Below the pieces are notes generated by a model. That model did not search any database. It worked only from the letters and a program-made list of their open reading frames with translations, and had not been told where the DNA came from. From Gnetum montanum (taxonomy: Eukaryota > Streptophyta > Gnetopsida > Gnetales > Gnetaceae): a stretch of 64,000 nt of DNA. The stretch covers positions 41,429 through 105,428 of the forward strand of contig MNCI01014479.1 in NCBI GenBank assembly GCA_015680685.1. The letters are read 5' to 3'. Shown piece by piece: positions 54,438 through 64,000 of the stretch; the first letter of the stretch is position 1, and each line of letters begins with the position of its first letter. A program made the translations under genes and the position numbers.

Positions 54438-57254
54438 ATGGCACCGAAAGAAAAGCACATGCAAGAAGCAAGACCATCTCAACTAAGGGAGCAATGACCT
54501 AGAATAGGAAGGGGCTAAGAATAGGCCTAAGAAGAACCACTTGCAACCCATGCCATAGGTCCTCTTAGGGAAGAGGCTGAGGTTTCTAGAACTAGCAATA
54601 GCAACAGAACACCCCCATCGAGATGGTGCACCAACATAAGAAGTAAATCTTGAGGTGACCTTAACAAAAGCTTTCCTAAATTAGATCAGATCGAGGGAGG
54701 TCCAAAAAATGGTGCTCTAGAAATTAAAATTTGGCCCTTTCTTGGGGTAAGCACCAACTGAAGACTTCTCCCATGTGGCCAATCATCACTTCTATTAGGG
54801 AGTGGTACATGGGAGAGACATTTTTATTTTGGAATAATAGGTAGCCTAGATCAATGGTAAAAATCAAGGTCATCTTAGTGTCCTACTCGGTGCAAGCCAT
54901 TGATGAAGTGCTTGGGTTGTTAGAAATAGGAACAAGTATTGTTGAGATTCCAATGTAGGTGAATCCTAGCATCAAGAAAGAATGGGTGTGATGGTGCTAT
55001 GGTGTTAATCGTAAGGAGTTTGGTGTGCTCACATCAGTAAAAAGGATTCACTACAAGATTACAGCCTTCCATGTCAATCCCATAGTGAGGCCAAGAAAAA
55101 TTACCATCTTTTCTGCCTAAGCATGTGTCACTTTAAGTGGGAGATTCCTTGTCAACCTTCCATAGCTAATTTATCTAGAGATGGAGAAGTAGTTTAAAGA
55201 AAATAAACATGGAAGGAAGGCACTCCTATTCCCATGCCTCATCAAAAAACTTTGTTGGAGGGGAGGAATAGTTTGTTAAAATAATGATGCTGTTAGACAT
55301 GTTTAGGCCACTAATTGGGTAGAAATGATGAAAGATAATATGCTTGTAATGACTATTCAAGAAGAGGAGTAGTGACCACCACCTCCACCTACCACTCAAA
55401 CAACTATGCCAAACATTATTGTAATAACCCAATGATTTCATGAATACTGAGAATGGCTCATGAGTGAACAAGGATAATGAGCAGGCATAAGTGGCAAGGA
55501 CCTATCCATGTACAGATTGACAATGGGTCAACTAAATGAGGTGGCTTGAATAATTAGCTTAATGGGTGGAGGTGGATTTATTTTCTCAGCCTAAAGAACA
55601 AAGTTGTCCATGAGGTTGAATCGTAGTGCTAGAGAGGTCATAGTATCTCTCACAAAATAGCAGCCACTCCTAAAAATCTCTGGGAACATCACAACCTTCT
55701 CAGTGTGCTTGGAGAAAGGTGAAGGGGCAATAGTATTAGTGATGTAGAACCAAGGGCAAGAGACAGCAGCAGAAGTGGTTACTGATTAAATTACCAAAAC
55801 ACTCAATGCACTTGCGACATCTATACCAGACATTATAGCACTCAAGGATGTGTAGACATCTTCAGGGACCACAAGCGATATAATAAATGCAGCACAACAT
55901 GAAAAATCACTAGATCAATTGGTATGAACTAGGCAACTACTTTTGAATGTATTTGACCTTTTGAACAATATTACTATGACCCAGTCAGAGCTATTATAGG
56001 CAAGGGGCATGAACATTATCTTGGAGGGGCAACTTAAAATAGCCAAGGAGCTGAACAAACACTTGGTTGCTGAAGTTGCTAAATTAAGAGCCCAGATTGC
56101 CAAGCCTACATTTCTCAACCTGACATTGATAATAGATGAATCTATTGAACTACTTAACACTAGATTAAGAGGGGTTGAGGATGCAATGGAGATGACTATA
56201 TTCTATCAATCCTTAGTAGAGGCCACACAACACAAAATTTAGAAGGCCTTCAATTAGACCTACTAGGAGAATGTATAATTGACTACAGAGAACCATCTTC
56301 TGCAGAATGTTGATGAGCACAAACAATAATTAACTAACTTTATCCATCAACATCAAGAGAAACTAGCTAGAGCAAACACAAAACTAAGGCGATTAAGAGC
56401 AGAAAATAGAAACCTCTCCATGGAGGAGGTTCATGTCCTTCGCTAGAAAATTGTGATTGAGGTAGCTACCTAGAAGTCAAAGGCTTTCAAATTGAGAGAG
56501 TTAAAGATCATTACAAAGAGTAGGTCAGTCTACAAAAAGAAGTAAATGAGAAACACATTCAATTGATGAAAGTGAAACTAAATGAAGCCCTCGAACAACT
56601 CAAGTAGGGAAGAGAAGTTTAGCATCCTATCGTTGATGGGATAAATGCCTACAACAAGGCAGAAATCTACATGAAGGAGTTGCAAATTGAGGAGATGACA
56701 GAATATGTAGAGCTTGCCAATCTCTGATATGAAAATCTAGCTATGTTGACTACTAGATGAACATGGTCAAAATTGGAGAAATAGGTTTCTAGCTTGTACC
56801 TTATTGTATGAGGCCAAGTTCAAGCATCACAAAGACATTAAACAAAAGCTTGTAGTGGCAAACATTGAACTCAAAGTTCTCAAGGGAAAATACACTAATT
56901 AAAGATCTATCAACAAGAACTTGGCTAGAAGGATAAATGACTACTAGGAGCTATAGAATTCAGTAAGGGCATTCGATATCAAACGCAAATAGTTCACTAC
57001 CTAGTTTGTCAACATAAATGAGATGTTGCTGGTAATGCCCTGTCCATGGGATATTCCCATTCCAGCTCACATTGGTGATGCTATGTGGATTGTGAATGAT
57101 CTATGGAGTAAGGAGAAGAAGATGACGACATTACTAGATGCCTTTCACCTTCCACTGGAGGTTATAGCCATAGTTTCCTCAGCCACTGCACATGTCCAAA
57201 GCTAACAAAGATCCTTCAGAACCTCAGGATCCTCCACCACCTGAGATTGTTTGA
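54438..57254 (+). pseudogene. Extra ORF downstream of pol (B1)
   Basis: About 939 codons by outline, broken by stops. MAPKEKHMQEARPS start, same as C (MAPK) and B2 (MASKGKHMQE). The PF20167-like domain spans about 54700-55260. A module LEKGEGAIVLVM lies near 55710. TRQLLLNVFDLLNNIT is followed by the coiled coil (GQLKIAKELNKHLVAEVAKL, 56009-56242 open, on to about 56940). The C-terminus has MPCPWDIPIPAHIGDAMW near 57035 and a KDPSEPQDPPPPEIV tail with TGA at 57252-57254. Relative to B2 there is an extra stretch near 57140-57198. No membrane segment seen. Function unknown. Confidence 0.74.
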
Positions 57255-57479
57255 TCTTCATCATCATCTTCATGTCATTAGAGGATGTGCTATCCAATTT
57301 TGTGTATTCATGTCATCATGTTCAATTTTGTGCCATGAACATCATAATTTTTGTAATTTGTTGATTTGTACAGGTGGGCACTCAGTGTTGTTATGTCAAT
57401 TTGTTATGTAGAGAGTCAATCAATAATCCCATACCTTTTCAATTTTGTAAAGGAACTCAAGGATGAATTTTTAGTCAAT

Positions 57480-57489
57480 CATGGGGGTA
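57480..57489 (+). other. Polypurine tract of B1
   Basis: CATGGGGGTA directly before the 3' LTR. Confidence 0.9.
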
Positions 57490-58386
57490 TGATGAGCATC
57501 AAAGTGTTGCATCGACAGGCCCCCATCGATAGGGCCCCATTTACATGGTGTTGGCCCATTAATGGGGTCCCATCGATGTAGTGTTTGCTGCATCTATGAG
57601 GCCCTATTGATGTAGTCTCATAATAAAAACTATAACTACGAGCTCATAACCATGTTAATGGGAGGTTAGGTCATAGTAGTAGTAGAGCTCTTGCAGTTTT
57701 TCCATTTAAAAGTTATAATATTTTCCCGAGTGCTTGCAATAGGAGTCATTGAGTGTATGGATATTTATTTAAGTACTGGTCTACTTGAGCATGACAGTAT
57801 GTGCAACAATAAAGATGAACGTCTTGATAAACCTTACAACATTCTAGATAGTTTAAATGTTCATTCATGCATTTAATGTTTTTCAGCTATTTATTCAATG
57901 TTTTCGAATAATTAAGCAAGGTAAGCTAAATAGCAATTAAGTAAACACATAAGCACAACCACTTTGAGCATGCATATGATGTTTGGTAATCCCAGTAGTG
58001 CTTAATGCTTAGTAACCTAGCAACGTTATACATGTTCAAGATGTGTACGACAAGTGGGACCGGATACTAATTTGAGGACTAGTTACATAATAGTTAATTA
58101 ATTAGATTAAAGTAGACATTAAATTACTTCATTCCTCATCCAATCTATTTTAAGTACCAAAAATAAAATATAAAATGACAAAAATCATGTACCTCAATTA
58201 CACTTAAACCATGCCCTTGAGCTTCATAAGTGTAGTTGGGAAGACAACGAACGTCCTCAATATAAAGTTTACTTCCTAGAGAACTAGTGAACTAAAAACT
58301 ATAGAGTCCATGGAATTTGACTAGATTGCGCGTAAATGCTTTGTGATTTGTATGGTTGGACGTAGGGGTACCTTCATTGCTCATCA
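57490..58386 (+). repeat. 3' LTR of B1
   Basis: 897 bp, TGATGAG to CTCATCA. U3 has CATCGATAGGGCCCC and CCATCGATGTAG. The TATA is TATAACTA near 57631. AATAAAGATGAAC lies near 57812. Confidence 0.92.
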
Positions 58387-58500
58387 CCAGCCCCTTCTCC
58401 CCCTTCCAAAATGAGTGATGTAAGATATTAGGATTTGTTAATTACAAATGAAAATCATTATTATGCCTTATATTGAAATGTAAGAAAAAATATTAGAACA

Positions 58501-59395
58501 TGATGACTTGTGAAATCACATATAAAAGAGGTTTGAAAATCAAATGTTGTTGAATCACCATTTAATGTTGGCTGTGACATCGAGTACATGACATTGGGGC
58601 TTGGATTTGACATCAAATATCCAATGTTAGGGTATATACCTTGAGTCTATAAATACCGTGCCTAGGATTCAGTTTAGGAGGTTTTTTATTAGTCAATTTT
58701 TTAGTTTTCAAGCAAGGTAGTGAAGCTCTTGCTATTTCTTCTCCCTAGAGTTAGAATGTTTTTTGAGTGCCCGTAGAAGGAGTCTAAAGTGTATACAATT
58801 CCTTGTTCAAGCACTGATGTACCTAAGCGCAACAGTGTGATGGGAATAAAATGAACTCTTTTGACAATCCTTGCAACACTAAGAATAGCTTAATATTTTC
58901 TTTAATGCATTCTACTTTCTTGTTCTTTACTTTAATACATTTGATTAAGCAATTTATTTCCAACAATTAATGAACACAAGCACAACCACTTCGAGCATTC
59001 ATATAGTACTTGGTAACCCAGCAATGCTTAATGTTTGGTAGCCCAGTAGTGCTATATGTGTTCAAGATGTGTCCAAGAAAGTGGAGTGGTTACTTGTGTT
59101 AGGCTAGCTAGGCAATAAACATTAGTTTCAATCTACTCTACCCTTTATTCTTGTTGTAGGTGATTACATCCATAAAACATAAAATGATAAATATTCATAT
59201 ACCTCAATTACACTTAAACCATACCCTTGAGCCTCACAAGTATAGTTGGGAAGACAATGAATGCTCTCAACACCATTTCACTTCTTAGAGAAATTAGTGT
59301 ATGAGATAACTATAGGTCCATGAAATTTGACCGAATCGCATGTAACATCTTAGTGATTCATATGGTTGAGCGTAGGGGTACCTTGCCACTCATCA
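58501..59395 (+). repeat. 5' LTR of E
   Basis: Ends CTCATCA at 59395. TATAAATA at 58648-58655, preceded by GTGACATCGAG, TGACATTGGGG and TGACATCAAATATCC. AATAAAATGAAC lies near 58845. U5 has two GGTARCCCAGYA motifs. Start tentative. Confidence 0.75.
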
Positions 59396-59414
59396 TTGGT
59401 GTTGTTGCCAAGGA
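59396..59414 (+). other. PBS of E
   Basis: TTGGTGTTGTTGCCAAGGA directly after the LTR, of the tRNA-Asp type. Confidence 0.75.
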
Positions 59415-59554
59415 TCTTTTTATTGTTTTGTGAGCTATCTAGGATCTAGTAAAAACATTTAAATTGTTGGAATGAACCTAAGAGTCATATCTTATGTTAC
59501 AATTACTACATCAAATTCTTAGAGTACACTGTGATTTTTGTTTGGCTAATCAAC

Positions 59555-61900
59555 AATGTCTTCTTTTCACAAGAGCGCTTTTCTGCCCAAGCCTAATAAC
59601 GCTCATCCATCAAAGCTTCAACAGTACCAAATTACATATACTCATCCTAATGAGTATGTGCCGAACTTTACCTTCATCTTACACTAAGATGAATAGTTGT
59701 GATGGCATGATATGGAGGAAAAAATTGTGTTGCCACCCGATCGTGTTGCTCCTACAATGCTCTATCAAATGCTTACATAATGCGGTCTTCAAGATTGCCA
59801 TAGGGAATATATCATGGAAGATGTTGATGTTAGGGATTATCATCCCACCAAAGCACAATTCTTGTGAGATCACCAGTTATAGCAACGCTATGAACTTTCA
59901 AAGGGAAAAGGACTTAACGATTCACTATTTCTATTGTACCAACAAGCTAGTGGGGAATCCCTCTCTGGGGATCTTCCACTCAATGATGCTCCTCTCTTTA
60001 ACTTTAGTGATGAATATCAAAACCAAAATTTACACTCCACAATTCACAATCCTGATTCTGGTAACAAAGGATCCAATGACAAAGCAGGTTCTAGAGGGGC
60101 AAGTTAAGATAAGGATGTAAGCAAGAAGCAAGATCATGATCATGGTTGTGATCATTGAAGAGGTAATAGTAGGCATCGTGATGGTGCTAGTTCTCCTTCC
60201 TTTTCCCCTTTATCATCATCATCTTCTTCTTCTTCTAGCTTTGACCATGACTATAGAAGGTGAGATCATGATGGAGGTGATCGAAATGAATGAAATGATT
60301 GACGAGACCATAACAACCAAAGGGATTGTCGAGATAGGAAAGATCATGGATGTAGATGTTCAAGAGAAGCACATTGCCATGAATGAAGGGGTAGTAGAGG
60401 GCATCATAGGCACCATGATCAAGGCCTCGATGAGCCTTTATTTGATACCCAAAGTATGCTTAACATTGCAGAGGCAGTCAGAATTCCAACAAGGCATGTA
60501 AAAGTTAGTCAGATTAAACAGTTAGATATGAAAAATATTTCTTGATTTGAAGGAGGATATAACTCTGATCCACAGAATCATCTTAAAGATTTCCAAGATA
60601 TATGTGCCTTGCAAAACATAGAGAATGAATGGTAGAAACTAAAGTTATTTCCTAGGACACTCATCAAAGAACCAGGGAATTGGTATTGGTCCTTAGAACC
60701 AAAATATATCAAACAATGGAGTACCATGCTTGAAATGTTCAATGATAAGTATCAAATATAGTCCCAGGTGTCCAACTTAAGGAAGCATATTCAAGGGTGG
60801 AAAAAATGAGCACATTAACCCTTGGATGTTACCATTGGCCGATACTATGCCTTGATGCACAAATGCCCTGGCCATGGTTATTCTTAATTGGCTCAACTCG
60901 ACCATGTTGTAGATAGGCTCCGTAATGAAACAAGAAAAACCTTTGGTGTTTATGCCCAACGGTGATTATCAAAACTAATTTTCTGTCAAGTACAAAGGTT
61001 AATAGAGCAGGTCATCAAATAGGAAGATGAACTAAGAAAAAGAGAAAGTGTAGAGGAGTACAACTACAATCCTTCTATTCGCAATTGAGAGGTTTGATTT
61101 TACAATAGTGAGGACAAATCTATATTTGATGAGGGGATGCATAAGAAAGCCTTTCCACTTCAACAATTCCAATATGAACTTATAGCCAGGGTTGATCAGT
61201 TAAGGAACTCCATGGATAGCTGATTTCAAGCTATTCTCAAAATTGTTGAAGAGTCTTCAGAACAAGGTAATGAACATGAGTGTATGAGGCACAAAGAAGT
61301 TGAACGTGCATATTACAAAGGTAAGGGTAAATTTGCTACAATAGAAGAAGTTGTGAATAGTGAATTAGATGATGATCATGGATGTGATGTCTACTAGTAT
61401 GAACATCCTAAGGGATGTTACCCCATTGTGTCACATCTTCAGGAGTCTGGGGTGTATGCCTTACATCCACAACTTACACAAAGGCAAACATCTAGAAAGT
61501 TACCTTATCCTCAAGGTAATCTCAAGAGTTCTACAAGCAACAACCATATTATCTAAGTGGAGCTCCACCACGACCATACGAATAGTACCAACAATGGAAG
61601 TAACCACAATCATGGGTGCTTGCATTGCCAAGGCAACAATACCCTTACCAATAGCCTGATCCATATGGTTACAATGTTCAGCAACCCATGTCTCTATGTG
61701 ACTCTTCTAGTCACATTTCTAATATTTAGCCTTACTACCACCCTTTTGATTACTATCAAACTCCTTCTCCACATGAAAGAATGGATACCACCTCCTATCC
61801 TTATCCTCCTTCTATCCCTGCACACACTCCTCCTTTAGTTGGATAGCTGCCACCTACTCCACCAATGCAAGGTAAACTACCCACTTAACTACAACAATGC
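59555..61900 (+). pseudogene. gag (E)
   Basis: ATG at 59555 (MSSFHKSAFLPKPNNAHPS). Then THPNEYVPNFTFILH, WHDMEEKIVLPPDR, a Ser- and His/Arg-rich linker, DTQSMLNIAEAVRIPTRHVK (60440 onward), FEGGYNSDPQNHLKDFQD, the gag domain (NWYWSLEPKYIKQWSTMLEM), and EHPKGCYPIVSHLQESGVYAL near 61400. Most of it reads in one frame, with stops at Gln, Trp and Arg positions of the relatives. A Gln/Pro/His-rich tail follows. Confidence 0.88.
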
Positions 61901-62089
61901 AATGCTACGAGGGTTGTTAATTTGTAGCCCAATCATCAATCGGATGGGTCAAATGCCCAATCAAAGAAAAGATCTTTCTTTTGATCCCATAATCCACCTA
62001 AGCCTTCACCTACACCCGCGATTGACAACCCTACTCCTACCTCTTCCTTCATATTAGATTCCTTCAGGCCTCCTTTAAACCAAACTTTG

Positions 62090-62411
62090 CCAAGGATCCA
62101 TACCATAATGCTTACTCACATTATTTCTGATTGGATCTATGTAGGAAACCTTCCCAAGAAATTTGTTGATCCTAGAAGTCCTCTAATTTATTTGTAGAAT
62201 TGTTGGGAATGAACTATGCAAGGCTCTTCTTAATTTAGGTTGGTGCTAATTTGATTTCTCATGAGATGTACATTTCTTAGAACCTACCTCTTCTTAAGAA
62301 GACCAACATCAAATTAGAACTGGTAGACTAGTCCATCACTATTCAATTGGGACTAGTAGAAGACATTGTGACCACTGTCTATAGGTGGTCTTATCCCACA
62401 AACTTCCTAGT
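62090..62411 (+). pseudogene. Protease start (E), truncated by F
   Basis: IHTIMLTHIISDWIYVGN matches the opening of the protease in B1, B2 and A2. The active-site segment reads ALLNLG with a frame change (DSG lost). The last host bases are GGTCTTATCCCACAAACTTC, collinear with the GWSYPADFLV segment, where F begins. Confidence 0.8.
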
Positions 62412-62563
62412 TGAAACACCATGAAAATTGCGGATCGACCTGAGGCGAAGATTCACCGTCCTGGCAAGAAGCTCATGGCAAAAATCCAGAAGACAGAACA
62501 ACGCGAAAAAGCGTGCAGCATCAAGTCTCCAAATTTCTCAAAATTCTAACTTTGTTGCTTTTT

Positions 62564-63008
62564 TTACGCTACCTTATGCAATGTAGCGTCATAATGCTCA
62601 GTGTAATTTTGGTGCGATGTGACAAAGGTAGCTTTTCGAAGCAATGAAATCAGCAGGAATTCGAACTTCGGCCAATATGACAAGTCTAAAGCCTAAACAG
62701 CGGTCTACAACTTGTCGTCTATTCCATCAAGTCTTTTGATTAGAATTGCAGTTACGCTCCATTACGCAGAGCAATGTTTTACGCTCCACTACGCAGAGCA
62801 GCGTAATGATCATGAAAGATCCAAGTCAACGTTGAAGGAAACATTGGTCGCTTTACGCGTTATTACGTTGCACAGCGTAAGTAAGCGTAACGTGCTAAAA
62901 GTTGACTACTTTTATGCTCTATAACGCTCTACAATGTAAATAAGCGTGATGCGTACAGAATTAGCCTCATTACGCTTTGCTACGCTACGTAGCGTAAATG
63001 AGCGTAAT
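62564..63008 (+). repeat. TTACGCT/AGCGTAA hairpin-capable array in F
   Basis: Six units of about 30-40 bp at about 62564, 62752, 62779, 62853, 62911 and 62970, each with TTACGCT or a variant at the left and usually AGCGTAA/AGCGTAAT at the right. The last three start 58 and 59 bp apart. Located upstream of the TATA. Confidence 0.8.
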
Positions 63009-63252
63009 ATGATATAAAGTCAGCTAAAGCAATACCAGACGCGCACTTGTCATCTGCGCGCGACAATATGCTCATCAGCATGTCACAGCGTAGTCACAAG
63101 GCGGTTTCAGCGAGAGTGGTTTGCAGCATATCTTGCCCTCAAAGCGTAATGTGACATTGCCAGTTTCAACAAAAAATTTTGCCGAGTCAACGGAGTTTGA
63201 AAGTTCGAGACACGTGTCATCGAGACCATGTCTTTTCATATAATGCTGAACT

Positions 63253-63260
63253 TATAAATA
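63253..63260 (+). promoter_or_regulatory. TATA box of the F LTR
   Basis: TATAAATA followed by CCCCAG, about 840 bp into the LTR and 245 bp after the motif array. Confidence 0.65.
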
Positions 63261-64000
63261 CCCCAGTTGACAAAGAAGAAGGGACGTTTACTTTTATTTT
63301 GGGAGAGGACTTTTTCTCAAAAAAAAGAGAAGGACAGAGCATAAGGCATCGTTGAGCATTGACAACGAGAGCAAGCAGTCTTCTTGGCGAAAAAGATCAT
63401 CCTCTCCATTGACAGTCATCAACAGCTTTAAGCAGAGATTACTAGAGGCAAAAAAAAGAGCAGATCAGAGGTCGAAGCATCATCTAAGGCAATCGGCAAA
63501 GTTTATTGATCAGAAGCAGTTGATCGATAGACATCCTGGCTTGACCTTCCTTGCATTCCACTTTTGGCTAACAAGGTAGATCAACCTCCATTCTGTTCTC
63601 TCCTTTTCCACAATTTCTCTGTTGTTTTGTGTACATCTCACACAAAGATAAGCGAACTCTGTTGCTAGAATATTATATCCAATATATTCAGCTTTTGAGT
63701 CAAACCATAGATCTTGGAATTACGCATATTCCTTGAATCCGATCTCTCTTGTCACGTTGACGTTATCGCTATTTTGAGTTCTTTGCATTGTTTTCTACTC
63801 CTTCTACGATTCATCGAACCAAATTATTTCGTGAAACACACGCATAAGCATATATTCCCATAACATTTGATAAATTTACTGATTAAGTAAGTCCCTGTCT
63901 GATCGACAAGACTGTTCAGGGCACCGCGGATTCGTTTTCTCCAGCCCAGCCCTCGCACAGATCCGCAGTTAGAACTGTGTACACGGATCTTCGTTCGGTA

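Larger units (their letters stand above)
37991..58386 (+). mobile_element. Ty3/gypsy element B1, interrupted by A2
   Basis: 5' LTR 37991-38808, PBS, gag, PR, RT, RH, IN, spacer (split by A2 at 46534-53801), internal promoter, extra ORF 54438-57254, PPT, 3' LTR 57490-58386. Net length about 13.1 kb. Flanking bases CCACC (37986-37990) and CCAGC (58387-58391) are a target-site duplication with one mismatch. Same family as B2. Confidence 0.92.
58501..62411 (+). mobile_element. Ty3/gypsy element E, 5' part
   Basis: 5' LTR, PBS, gag and start of protease, then cut by F at 62412. The left LTR boundary is uncertain; TGATGACTTG at 58501 gives a length similar to the other LTRs. The U3 motifs resemble those of C more than A or B. 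Confidence 0.8.
62412..64000 (+). mobile_element. 5' LTR of a different element F (runs off the window)
   Basis: Starts TGAAACACC inside the E protease. Higher CpG and no similarity to the A, B, C or E LTRs. Has a promoter-like layout: a motif array (62564-63008), TATAAATA at 63253-63260, and a presumed R-U5 beyond. No LTR end or PBS before the window ends, so the element type is open. A 75-codon frame at 63352-63579 in the presumed leader has no recognisable domain. Confidence 0.65.

Noticed and set aside
54438-57254. Envelope gene (env-like)
   Set aside because: Position fits, but no signal peptide, cleavage site or membrane segment is visible; a coiled-coil-rich cytoplasmic or nuclear protein fits better.

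Overview
This window looks like a large, repeat-packed plant genome, most likely a gymnosperm (conifer-type). It is AT-rich and CpG-poor, and almost all of it is nested, decayed Ty3/gypsy LTR retrotransposons. These have a primer-binding site complementary to the 3' end of tRNA-Asp, a GPY/F-type integrase C-terminus without a visible chromodomain, and TGATGAG...CTCATCA LTR ends, which points to the Athila/Tat branch. The species cannot be named from the sequence alone.

Layout. Positions 1-3995: element A1 (+), an internally deleted copy whose 5' LTR starts left of the window. Positions 3996-29542: element C (-), the oldest layer. A1 sits in its 3' LTR and element B2 (+, 11170-26968) sits in its gag. 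B2 carries two copies of an unclassified GA-rich insertion, D1 (16684-18046) and D2 (25262-26450). Positions 29543-37990: the only stretch that is not mostly LTR element. It holds a CpG-rich partial von Willebrand factor A (VWA) domain ORF (35749-36555), local tandem repeats and several degenerate tRNA-derived, SINE-like modules. Positions 37991-58386: element B1 (+), containing element A2 (+, 46534-53796) with a perfect CTCAT target-site duplication. Positions about 58501-62411: 5' part of element E (+). From 62412 to the window end: the start of a different LTR element F, inserted in E.

The B elements are the most complete: LTR, PBS, gag, protease (PR), reverse transcriptase (RT), RNase H (RH), integrase (IN), a roughly 1.5 kb non-coding spacer, a long extra ORF of about 900 codons on the sense strand, PPT and LTR. 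With nested insertions removed, B1 and B2 come out at nearly the same length (about 13.1 and 13.2 kb), which supports the boundaries. A1, A2 and C lack different parts of pol. None of the coding regions is intact.

The most interesting signal is the module downstream of pol in B1, B2 and C. It has a U3-like cluster of the same short motifs found in that family's own LTR, then a TATA box, a leader of about 450-560 bp, an acceptor-like AG, and the ATG of the extra ORF. In the A family the extra ORF is reduced to a stub and no such motif cluster is visible. This suggests an element-internal second promoter that evolves together with the LTR promoter to drive a pol-independent protein. Other notable signals are palindromic motif arrays in the U3 of several families, with copy number differing between the two LTRs of A2, a second PPT-like tract inside the last codons of pol, and a 58-59 bp spaced hairpin-capable array in the F LTR. 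Several single-N positions are flanked by long duplicated sequence and look like assembly joins.
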